Below the pieces are notes generated by a model. That model saw nothing but the letters and a program-made list of their open reading frames with translations. It ran no database searches and was not told where the DNA came from. From an uncultured Lachnospiraceae bacterium (GTDB lineage Bacteria; Bacillota_A; Clostridia; Lachnospirales; Lachnospiraceae): a DNA stretch of 5,928 nt. A program made the position numbers and the translations under genes. Positions 1 through 5,724 of the stretch are shown piece by piece (position 1 is the first letter of the stretch; each line of letters begins with the position of its first letter). The DNA is taken from the NCBI GenBank assembly GCA_947564305.1, contig CANOBT010000271.1, positions 1 through 5,928 on the forward strand, read 5' to 3'.

Positions 1-2
1 AG

Positions 3-239
3 CCGTTGGAATTAAAAGAGATTAAGGAGGAGATAGGAATGGGTGGATTATCAAGATTGTATTTTGAAGATGGGATTAGTCAAGGAATTAGTCAGGGGAA
101 AGAAATGGCGCAATTGGAAGATGCAAAAAAATTACTGAGGATTATGAGTGCGGATAAAATTGCAGAGGTGTTGGAAATGCCGTTGGATATTGTTCAGGGC
201 CTGGAGGATGCAGGAGTATCTGGCGGGGAAAATGGATGA
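3..239 (+). CDS. C-terminal part of an Rpn/PD-(D/E)XK nuclease-like protein (5' end outside window)
   Basis: The reading frame is open to the left edge, so this is probably the tail of a longer gene. The visible part has a charged Lys/Glu-rich stretch, then a Gly/Gln-rich linker with GISQ twice in tandem, then a small helical end (AKKLLRIMSADKIAEVLEM, followed by LDIVQGLEDAG). A Gly-rich linker followed by a two-helix piece of the form 'A..LL...s..kIae.l.l.ldiV..L' is typical of the C-terminus of Rpn family recombination-promoting nuclease/putative transposases, which are common in Clostridia. The nuclease core is not in the window, so activity cannot be judged. An in-frame ATG at 39-41 has a good Shine-Dalgarno sequence (AAGGAGG, 24-30, 8 nt away), so a separate 66-residue protein starting there is possible. 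I favour the partial-gene reading because the same bases encode a natural Lys-Glu-Glu helix. It ends 5 bp before a strong hairpin. Confidence 0.6.
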   Translation, partial: PLELKEIKEEIGMGGLSRLYFEDGISQGISQGKEMAQLEDAKKLLRIMSADKIAEVLEMPLDIVQGLEDAGVSGGENG

Positions 240-243
240 TTAC

Positions 244-279
244 TGAGGGGCAAAGCTGTTTTTAGAGTTTTGCCCCTCA
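244..279 (+). terminator. Strong hairpin after the Rpn-like gene, terminator-like but without a T-tract
   Basis: TGAGGGGCAAA (244-254) pairs perfectly with TTTGCCCCTCA (269-279). A G-T wobble and two more pairs extend the stem to 14 bp around an 8-nt loop (258-265). It begins 5 bp after the upstream stop codon and lies between convergent genes, as expected of a terminator. Neither strand has a run of T after the stem, so it may act as a weak or factor-assisted terminator or as an RNA 3'-end stabiliser. It is also the best-placed 3' structure for the convergent minus-strand gene. Confidence 0.6.
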
Positions 280-343
280 ACAATTATCAGCGGTTCTGAG
301 TAAAAAATGGATGAAGAAGTTTTCGTTTTTCCGATAAAAAACC

Positions 344-2002
344 TCACCATTCTTCGATTGCTCCTACAAAATCATCAAAGTATCTTGAATGGGTAAGATA
401 TGATTCTCTCATGCTGCGGATGTCCTCCGAACGAGTGTGTGGCTGCCCGCCGGTCTTTCGGTGATATGCCTGTACGGCAAGTTCTTGAACCAACAGGTCG
501 TCTATGACAGCATCGGCTGTAGTACGTGTAAAATCTATAACAGGGATATCGGGTATTGCTGCAGAACTTTTGAAATTATATGCTACCAGATATCTATTTG
601 TTATATGGACCTTCATATGCCCATCTCTGCATATAAGCAGCCATGCATCACCAGGCGCGAGTCCGCGTACTTCGAAGAATGCCCGTCGAAATGGTAAACC
701 TGCCTGATTGAATTTACAGTTGGAAGGAATCGGTGTCCATTGTCGAAAATTCCCCGAATTCTCCCGCGGAAGTACTGCGGCCGGAAGAGGAATTTGTGGT
801 GTACCTGCTGTCTCATCATTTCCATACAGGTGGGCGAACCAGTGCGCATTTGCCTTTTCATTTGTATCAGAACTCTTCCCTACGGCATCTTCTAAAATCA
901 GTCTGTCAGAAGTAAGCTGGCTAACCGGAAATGGTACATTGCTGGCGGCATGCCAATTCCATCCAATATCCTTGGAAAATCTCAGCCGTGAATGTTCAAA
1001 ATTTGCCGCTGAGACCAAATTTGTGTCTTCCTGTATAGCCATGCTTAAGTCTGACGCTGAAGTATTACATCCCGTCCGTATGACCGGTTTAAATGCTGTA
1101 AGGGCGCTTTCGGCGTCTATTTGATTTTTGCGAATCTTAATCTCTTCTTTTATCAGTTCTAAAAGAAGCGGACCATCAGTATCTATATTGAAGACAGGTT
1201 CATTCATCATCATGGCAGCGCCGGGTTCGTAATCAGGTTTCTGGGTCTGTAAACGCTTCAAAAGAAAGCCTGGGAGGGAATATTTATCACCTGCTCGTAC
1301 TTCAGGAACCCGCACAGGGACCTCGGCCTGAGGAGTCTCATTATCCTCCAGTTTCATTTGGATATAACGCAGTAAAGCAAAAGCTGCATATAAAATATCA
1401 CTTCCAAGTGAAATGACAGTACCCTTTGCGTATCTCCCAGGGGGTTTATAATATACATTTATCAAACTTTCCAACATTTCCTTAAGCTGTTGGAAATCCG
1501 CCTGTCCTGATGCCTGCTGAAAAATATTTTCAAGAAAAAGCATGAACTGTTTCTGATTATCCAGAATGCGCTTTGCCCCGAGTTCTTCTTCTTCCGTCCT
1601 ATAGGTCTGCAGATTTCCTTCCGGCGAAAACTGCCGCATAGTCTGGTGGTAACGCTGATATATTGTGCCGTTGATCTGTACTGTAGAAACCTGGCTCGAT
1701 AACATTCCAAGACGGTCAAGAAATTCTCTTACCGGTCGTGGGAGACCTCCGGGGATTCCTGTAGAGAAATAGATAGTAGCAGGTTCGTATTTGTGCACCG
1801 CAATATATCTTGGTCCTGCATTTCCTGCCTGAGCGGGCGGTGCTGCGGATTGGATATAATCTGTGTTGGGAACCGGAAAATATCCTTGGATAACATTCCC
1901 TGTATATGGACTTGTCTTTGACGCTTTGTTCTTTTTGAGATAAGAGAAATCTGCCCTTTTAGAATGTTTTTTAGATTCTTTCATCTGTTCATATGTACTC
2001 AT
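344..2002 (-). CDS. Uncharacterised 552-residue protein; candidate toxin-like cysteine-enzyme module at the C-terminal half
   Basis: I do not recognise a named family with confidence. The start is the ATG at 2002, because AAAGGAA (2017-2011) lies 8 nt upstream; the ATG at 2050 would add 16 residues but has a poorer site. There is no signal peptide or membrane segment. The N-terminus is Lys/Ser-rich and leads into NVIQGYF (36-42), which resembles the VVQ/VIQ-type segments seen in DUF4157/eCIS-associated and polymorphic-toxin-like proteins. Residues about 130-225 are largely helical. The C-terminal half has GCNTSAS (Cys312), WNWHAAS (His351), LILEDAVGK (Asp372) and NAHWFAHLYG (385-394). The order Cys, His, Asp, followed by a W-F-x-x-x-Y-G block, suggests a papain-like or protein-modifying enzyme such as those in secreted toxins. 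This is inferred from motif order only. The stop lies 65 bp from the hairpin at 244-279. Base composition looks higher in GC than the gene to the right. Confidence 0.75.
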   Translation of the reverse strand: MSTYEQMKESKKHSKRADFSYLKKNKASKTSPYTGNVIQGYFPVPNTDYIQSAAPPAQAGNAGPRYIAVHKYEPATIYFSTGIPGGLPRPVREFLDRLGMLSSQVSTVQINGTIYQRYHQTMRQFSPEGNLQTYRTEEEELGAKRILDNQKQFMLFLENIFQQASGQADFQQLKEMLESLINVYYKPPGRYAKGTVISLGSDILYAAFALLRYIQMKLEDNETPQAEVPVRVPEVRAGDKYSLPGFLLKRLQTQKPDYEPGAAMMMNEPVFNIDTDGPLLLELIKEEIKIRKNQIDAESALTAFKPVIRTGCNTSASDLSMAIQEDTNLVSAANFEHSRLRFSKDIGWNWHAASNVPFPVSQLTSDRLILEDAVGKSSDTNEKANAHWFAHLYGNDETAGTPQIPLPAAVLPRENSGNFRQWTPIPSNCKFNQAGLPFRRAFFEVRGLAPGDAWLLICRDGHMKVHITNRYLVAYNFKSSAAIPDIPVIDFTRTTADAVIDDLLVQELAVQAYHRKTGGQPHTRSEDIRSMRESYLTHSRYFDDFVGAIEEW

Positions 2003-2010
2003 AGTTACAA

Positions 2011-2017
2011 TTCCTTT
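2011..2017 (-). promoter_or_regulatory. Ribosome binding site that decides the start of the minus-strand gene
   Basis: On the minus strand AAAGGAA lies 8 nt before the ATG at 2002. This favours that start over the in-frame ATG at 2050, whose upstream sequence (ACTCTTTAGTCTT) has no purine-rich Shine-Dalgarno site. Confidence 0.7.
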
Positions 2018-2107
2018 CTTGTAAGCTATAAAAATTTTTGATGTTTCCATAAGACTAAAGAGTTGTCTGAAAATATTAAAGACGGTGTCCCTAGTGACTC
2101 GATTTTT

Positions 2108-2182
2108 CTATATAATTTCTAAGTATAATTTAGCAGCTTCTGCTTCGGATTGTGTGCGAGATTCGTACTTTCTTATAATCCG
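2108..2182 (-). pseudogene. Possible 3' remnant of a small protein gene (24 codons and stop)
   Basis: A minus-strand frame between two stop codons encodes a Glu/Ala-rich end, with YESRTQSEAEAAKLYLEII just before a TAG stop. The amphipathic, alanine-rich helix looks like real protein rather than random AT-rich DNA. It has no start codon, being bounded upstream by TGA at 2185-2183. I cannot assign a family. It could also be chance. Confidence 0.25.
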
Positions 2183-2193
2183 TCATATTTTCA

Positions 2194-2221
2194 TTGTTTT
2201 ATTCCCACTATAAAGTATAAT
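2194..2221 (+). promoter_or_regulatory. Candidate promoter for the leader and glycosyltransferase-STAND gene
   Basis: A perfect TATAAT (2216-2221) lies 16 bp after TTGTTT (2194-2199), which matches only the first three bases of a sigma-70 -35 box. Transcription would start near 2228, giving an untranslated leader of about 250 nt that carries the repeat copy, the hairpin and the small ORF. Another perfect TATAAT at 2174-2179 and a weaker TTGTCG/TAGTAT pair (2280-2285, 2303-2308, 17-bp spacing) are alternatives. Confidence 0.4.
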
Positions 2222-2225
2222 ATTT

Positions 2226-2274
2226 ATGCTATGGTGAGCAAAAAACAAGGGGATTGCCTGGGAACAGTTACATT
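2226..2274 (+). repeat. 49-bp direct repeat, intergenic copy
   Basis: It aligns without gaps to 3890-3938 with mismatches only at 2237 (A for G), 2244 (A for T) and 2271 (C for T). The core 2245-2270 is 26 identical bases. The two copies are 1664 bp apart in the same orientation. Identity stops abruptly on both sides. Confidence 0.9.
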
Positions 2275-2330
2275 CGCTGTTGTCGAATTATGCCGAATAT
2301 GTTAGTATGTTCATAGTGGTGTTAGAATAG
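2226..2330 (+). pseudogene. Remnant of a paralogue of the downstream STAND-like gene
   Basis: Read from ATG 2226, the frame gives MLW, a TGA stop, then AKNKGIAWEQL and a further unrelated-looking tail (HSLLSNYAEYVSMFIVVLE) ending at TAG 2328-2330. The first 15 codons match residues 472-486 of the downstream protein (MLWWAKYKGIAWEQL) except for Trp to stop and Tyr to Asn. The DNA identity is 46 of 49 bases. It cannot encode more than three residues from ATG 2226, so it is best explained as a decayed fragment of a second copy or a relative. A frame-shifted ORF from ATG 2231 (24 codons) covers the same bases and looks meaningless. Confidence 0.55.
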
Positions 2331-2335
2331 TACTG

Positions 2336-2384
2336 GCAATAAAGTCTCTTAATTTTATTAGGAGGTTTTATTGCTATTTTATTT
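2336..2384 (+). promoter_or_regulatory. 17-bp leader RNA hairpin burying an AGGAGG site, followed by a T-rich tail
   Basis: Bases 2336-2352 pair with 2358-2374 over 17 bp (14 Watson-Crick pairs and 3 G-U pairs) around a 5-nt loop. The right arm contains AGGAGG (2360-2365), so folding would hide the strongest Shine-Dalgarno sequence of the window. The stem is followed by TATTTTATTTT, which makes it look also like a weak intrinsic terminator or attenuator. It lies about 100 nt before the main start codon. Control of the leader ORF or of read-through into the large gene is an inference. Confidence 0.55.
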
Positions 2385-2451
2385 TAAAAATAAGTACGCA
2401 GGGAAAAGACAGGCCTTGATAAGATATAGCGAGGATTTTGATTATGGTTAA
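2371..2451 (+). CDS. Possible 26-residue leader peptide
   Basis: A TTG codon at 2371 lies 5 nt after AGGAGG (2360-2365) and opens a frame of 26 codons ending with TAA at 2449-2451. The product would be basic and aromatic-rich at its start (MLFYFKNKYAGKRQ) and acidic at its end (YSEDFDYG). Its stop overlaps the alternative start ATG 2444 and lies 26 nt before the preferred start ATG 2477, a spacing compatible with translational coupling. The first codons fall inside the right arm of the hairpin. The non-ATG start and short length make it uncertain; the AGGAGG could be a chance part of the hairpin or a relic of a lost gene start. Confidence 0.35.
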   Translation: MLFYFKNKYAGKRQALIRYSEDFDYG

Positions 2452-2464
2452 GAACGATATAGAA

Positions 2465-2471
2465 AAGGGTG
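2465..2471 (+). promoter_or_regulatory. Ribosome binding site for the glycosyltransferase-STAND gene
   Basis: AAGGGTG ends 5 nt before ATG 2477, with its GGG core 7 nt away. The protein begins there with a beta strand typical of a GT-B N-terminus (MNKIIFIAKGWG). A rival start is ATG 2444, preceded by GAGG at 2431-2434 (9 nt), which would add 11 residues with no family-like content. Confidence 0.6.
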
Positions 2472-2476
2472 ATTAT

Positions 2477-5400
2477 ATGAATAAAATTATTTTTATTGCA
2501 AAAGGCTGGGGAAGGACCGCCGGGGGTATTAATGCTTTTAATTACTCTCTCTGTAAAGCCATGGCAGGAATGTACGGGGAGAACATCGTCTGTGTTGTTC
2601 CTGATGTCGATAATAAGATTTGCAGCAGGGCAAAAGAGAAATATGGAATTAAGCTTGTAGGCATGATTTCTGGAGATTTTGAAGATGCCGGTGAAATCGT
2701 AAAGCGTTTATATAACGACGGCATCATAAAACCGGAAAGTAAAAAGCAGAAAATCATCTGGATTGGTCATGACATTTATACAGGGCAGACAGCTGTATCC
2801 TGCCGGGATATTGTGAAGGGAAGTAAATGTGCCGTAATTCATCATATGGCATACAATGAGTATTATTCGATTTTGAATGATGATGCAGCGTCTTCCATAA
2901 AGAAGGAAAGGGAACAGAGAAAAATATTAAGTGCAGCGGATTATATATTCCCGAATGGACCTAAGTTAAAAAATTCTGCCATGAATCTTGTAGGACGTGC
3001 AGGACAGAAAAAAATTTTAGAGATTCTTCCGGGAATAGAAAAAGGACACGATTTTTTTAATGATGCTCATACTTTTTCTGTAGTTACATTTGGACGGGTT
3101 GAGGAGGAAAGCGGCAGCAAAAAAAGTAATTCTATCATTAAGCAGACAAATCTGGCAATTGCTGCCTGGGCATCCTTTGTCGGCGATATGGATGAGACTT
3201 ACTCTACGAATATGGATGTCATAGGTTATGACAAAACAGGTGACATAAACGATGAAAATAAAAAAATTAAAAGCTTTGCTGAAAAATATGGCGGTAAGAC
3301 ACTTACTATACGGGCGCTTCCATATATGGATGATTCAGACCTGTTATTTGATCAAATAGGGAAAAGTTCTTTGTATATGATGTTATCAAGAGAAGAAGGC
3401 TTTGGGCTCAGCTGCCTGGAGGCAATCTCTACCGGAATTCCTGTGATCCTCTCAGAAAATACAGGTTTATATGAGGCTCTGAAAGAACGGAAACTGGATA
3501 ATTATTTATTAACCGTTAAGATTGACGGTTCGAATGAAGAACCATATTTTACAGAGAATGATTTTGAAAATGTAAAAAAGAAAATACACGAGTTCTACTA
3601 TAACAAAGAGAGGTATAAAAAAGATATTTTAGCATTAAGAGAGGAACTCGAAAAGAAGGGGTTTTCATGGGAAGAAAGCGCAGCTTCCATGATTAAATTT
3701 ATGGAGATTAAGATGGAAAGGGCTGCAAAGAAGACTTTACGGAAAACACAGATTTTACCCTGCCGGGAAAAGTTTGTCGATGAGAAATGGTTTGACAGGC
3801 TGGAACTTTATAGTGAAATGGATTTAAAATATGAAGAACAGAGAATTATATTAGTACAAGGATCCAGATATAGCAAGAAAGAACTGTCCATGCTATGGTG
3901 GGCAAAATACAAGGGGATTGCCTGGGAACAGTTATATTATTATGATGCATTAGAGAAGAAATCTCCGGGGGATTTCAGACTTCAGGCAGAAGAGCTGTTA
4001 GAATTGAATGATTTGTTAGCTGTTGAGGTCTATTTTTTGATTTCCGGCTTTCCGGTAAATGAACCAGGAGAATATTATAAAGCACTCAGGCAGATGTTGG
4101 AAAATTATCCGAAACTCCATTTTATTATTTTTACAGATAAAGAATTTAGTAATCTGTCAAAAATAACAGTGCATTGTACCTGGATGCGGCTTACCATACG
4201 AGGAATGAGCAAGGAAAGTGTGAGAGACTATTTTGAATTATATGGTATTGACATAACAGAAGAAGAGATACAAGAATTAGAGCCTACGGAGTATCTGCCT
4301 GAAATCTTGAAAGACTATGTTGATTATGTCCTGGATAAAGAATCAGATGTTAAGGAGGCACTCCGTAACGTTGAGATTGATAAGAATATTCCGCAGGAAA
4401 TATCGGACAGGTTGGATAGGCAAGAGGTAATGCTTGCCGGTGTTCTGGCACTTTTTGAAGCTCCGTTTTCTAAAAATATGGCAAATAAAATGGCGGAAAG
4501 AAGAGGAATTCATAAAAAAATAATTGATGGACTGGTAAAAAATAGAATTATTTTCAAATATAGTAAGCACAGTTATAAAATTCCTCAATTTTATCGGAAA
4601 TGTCTTATGGAAAAATTGACAGATGAAGAAATACGGGATGCCTGCTCAGAGATATCAAGATACTATTATTCCTCTTACAAATATGCGTGGGGAGAAAAGC
4701 TGACCAATGAAGATGTCATGAGAGGAATAAATGCATGCAGGTTTGCCATAAAGGCACACGACTATGAAAAAGCCAGAAATTATTTGATGGAGGGAAAATA
4801 TGCTCTGCAAAAACGAGGAAAAAGAAAGGGGATGTATAAATTCCTGATTCCAATCATGAAGGATTTGTATCATATATTTGGGGACTCCGATGTTTGGTTG
4901 GTTTATCATCTTGTCCATTGCCTGGTAATAACAGGGGACATCAGCTATGCTGACAGAATTTTACGCAGGATGGATATGGGGACTATAGTGGATTGGGAAT
5001 GTAAGGTTGCTGTGCTGCGCTTAAAAGGGGAATTATATTGCGAGTACAACGGGCCAGAGAAGGCTTATGAGTATCTGTACAATGTATATAACGCCTGTAG
5101 AAATCCCGCAAAGACATATCATGCAATAGATGAACAGATGAGGGCGTATTTGCTTGAACTTCAGATTGAATGTGGACTTTATAAGGATGTATTAGATGAC
5201 TGTGAGAAGTATATGAAAAATCATAAATCTGACTACTTAAATGCAATTCTTTTAAATTATGCAGCCATATGTAAAAGAAAGTTAAAGGTGGAGCAGAGGG
5301 CTGAGGATTTTGATGAGGTAATAGAACTCTTCGAAAATCTGGACGACAAGAGAGGAATTGCCTGGACAAAAATGGAAAAAGGAATTGCCCTGAAGGAAAT

Positions 5401-5620
5401 GAATGCTCAGGGGGCGGAAGATACACTTATTGAAGCGATAGAAGCCCAGAAGGAATCGGGGGAATGTTCCAGGCAATATCGTCTGCATTTAGCTGAGCTG
5501 TGTAAGCACAACGCCAGTGAAAAGTTAGGTCATTTGTTAGAAGGGGAGAGAGAACGGTTCCGCAGAATAATGAAAGAACGATTTATTCCGAAGGAGTTGC
5601 TGACATATCAGTATAGCTGA
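2477..5620 (+). CDS. Glycosyltransferase (GT4-like) fused to a degenerate STAND-type NTPase module and TPR-like repeats
   Basis: The 1047-residue protein has no signal peptide or membrane segment, so it is probably cytosolic. Residues 1 to about 412 form a GT-B glycosyltransferase: a Gly-rich N-terminal loop (GWGRTAGGINAFN), IGHDIYTG near 96, a GP-L motif near 161, GR near 207, and the EX7E motif EGFGLSCLE (Glu307, Glu315) followed by STGIPVI, the donor-nucleotide end of GT4 enzymes. Residues about 440-590 have the strand and helix order of a P-loop module: IILVQGS (457-463) where Walker A would be, EVYFLISGF (517-525) where Walker B would be, and HFIIFTDKE (548-556) as a sensor-1-like strand. 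The Walker Lys and Asp are not visible. RLTIRGMSKESVRDYF (571-586) and a winged-helix-like part (about 645-715) are typical of STAND proteins. Residues about 740-1000 are TPR-like helices. This suggests an NLR-like sensor with a sugar-transferring effector. The sugar and target are unknown. Confidence 0.8.
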   Translation: MNKIIFIAKGWGRTAGGINAFNYSLCKAMAGMYGENIVCVVPDVDNKICSRAKEKYGIKLVGMISGDFEDAGEIVKRLYNDGIIKPESKKQKIIWIGHDIYTGQTAVSCRDIVKGSKCAVIHHMAYNEYYSILNDDAASSIKKEREQRKILSAADYIFPNGPKLKNSAMNLVGRAGQKKILEILPGIEKGHDFFNDAHTFSVVTFGRVEEESGSKKSNSIIKQTNLAIAAWASFVGDMDETYSTNMDVIGYDKTGDINDENKKIKSFAEKYGGKTLTIRALPYMDDSDLLFDQIGKSSLYMMLSREEGFGLSCLEAISTGIPVILSENTGLYEALKERKLDNYLLTVKIDGSNEEPYFTENDFENVKKKIHEFYYNKERYKKDILALREELEKKGFSWEESAASMIKFMEIKMERAAKKTLRKTQILPCREKFVDEKWFDRLELYSEMDLKYEEQRIILVQGSRYSKKELSMLWWAKYKGIAWEQLYYYDALEKKSPGDFRLQAEELLELNDLLAVEVYFLISGFPVNEPGEYYKALRQMLENYPKLHFIIFTDKEFSNLSKITVHCTWMRLTIRGMSKESVRDYFELYGIDITEEEIQELEPTEYLPEILKDYVDYVLDKESDVKEALRNVEIDKNIPQEISDRLDRQEVMLAGVLALFEAPFSKNMANKMAERRGIHKKIIDGLVKNRIIFKYSKHSYKIPQFYRKCLMEKLTDEEIRDACSEISRYYYSSYKYAWGEKLTNEDVMRGINACRFAIKAHDYEKARNYLMEGKYALQKRGKRKGMYKFLIPIMKDLYHIFGDSDVWLVYHLVHCLVITGDISYADRILRRMDMGTIVDWECKVAVLRLKGELYCEYNGPEKAYEYLYNVYNACRNPAKTYHAIDEQMRAYLLELQIECGLYKDVLDDCEKYMKNHKSDYLNAILLNYAAICKRKLKVEQRAEDFDEVIELFENLDDKRGIAWTKMEKGIALKEMNAQGAEDTLIEAIEAQKESGECSRQYRLHLAELCKHNASEKLGHLLEGERERFRRIMKERFIPKELLTYQYS
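3890..3938 (+). repeat. 49-bp direct repeat, copy inside the coding region
   Basis: This is the partner of 2226-2274. It encodes residues 472-487 (MLWWAKYKGIAWEQLY), the helix right after the presumed degenerate P-loop and the start of the following strand. Because it is in frame and fits the domain, this copy is taken as the original-type sequence and the intergenic one as derived or decayed. Confidence 0.9.
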
Positions 5621-5724
5621 AGCAGAAATCACATAGTGCGGCAAAATAATAAAGAGGAAGTTGGGATTTGAATTTGTTTAAACAGAGCTAGGGAATAAGC
5701 AGGTTGGTGGTGTTAATATGATAG
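5621..5724. other. Non-coding spacer after the large gene
   Basis: I see no gene, terminator or clear promoter in these 104 bases. The only marked element is the 8-bp palindrome GTTTAAAC (5676-5683). The stretch is probably decayed sequence joining the large gene to the nuclease remnant. Confidence 0.5.

Larger units (their letters stand above)
2003..2443. other. Divergent intergenic region with gene remnants and leader structures
   Basis: This stretch separates the two head-to-head genes and holds no intact gene longer than about 26 codons. It contains, in order, a short minus-strand coding-like remnant (2108-2182), several TATAAT-like boxes on the plus strand (2111, 2124, 2174, 2216), a 49-bp near copy of part of the downstream gene (2226-2274), a 17-bp RNA hairpin (2336-2374) and a small leader ORF (2371-2451). 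I could not pick out a convincing -35/-10 pair for the minus-strand gene; TATACT (2129-2124 on the minus strand) is a possible -10 without a good -35. The region is long for a simple divergent promoter and looks like a scar of earlier rearrangement. Confidence 0.6.

Noticed and set aside
72..95. Tandem 12-bp repeat encoding GISQ twice
   Set aside because: It is a two-copy repeat within the Gly-rich linker that is usual for this kind of protein tail; it is not a CRISPR or regulatory array.
305..343. AT-only hairpin just after the minus-strand stop as a terminator
   Set aside because: The stem is about seven A-T pairs with one G-C pair and no clear T-run right after it, which is too weak to call.
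437..1124. Several plus-strand ORFs (437-697, 504-707, 708-1124, 733-915)
   Set aside because: They lie antisense to the minus-strand gene, have no ribosome binding sites or recognisable domains, and are rich in Cys and Ser as expected of shadow frames.
2231..2305. 24-codon ORF from ATG 2231
   Set aside because: It is out of frame with the recognisable paralogue fragment, has no Shine-Dalgarno sequence, and its peptide has no sensible pattern.
5350..5400. Second GIAW-type segment (RGIAWTKMEKGIALKE) as a further copy of the 49-bp repeat
   Set aside because: Only about 12 bases match (attgcctgg and neighbours), and the segment fits a TPR-like helix; similarity is by chance.
4343..5488. Minus-strand ORFs opposite the large plus-strand gene
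   Set aside because: They are rich in Phe, Ser, His and Leu as expected from the antisense of an AT-rich gene, they overlap one another, and none has a domain or a credible start.
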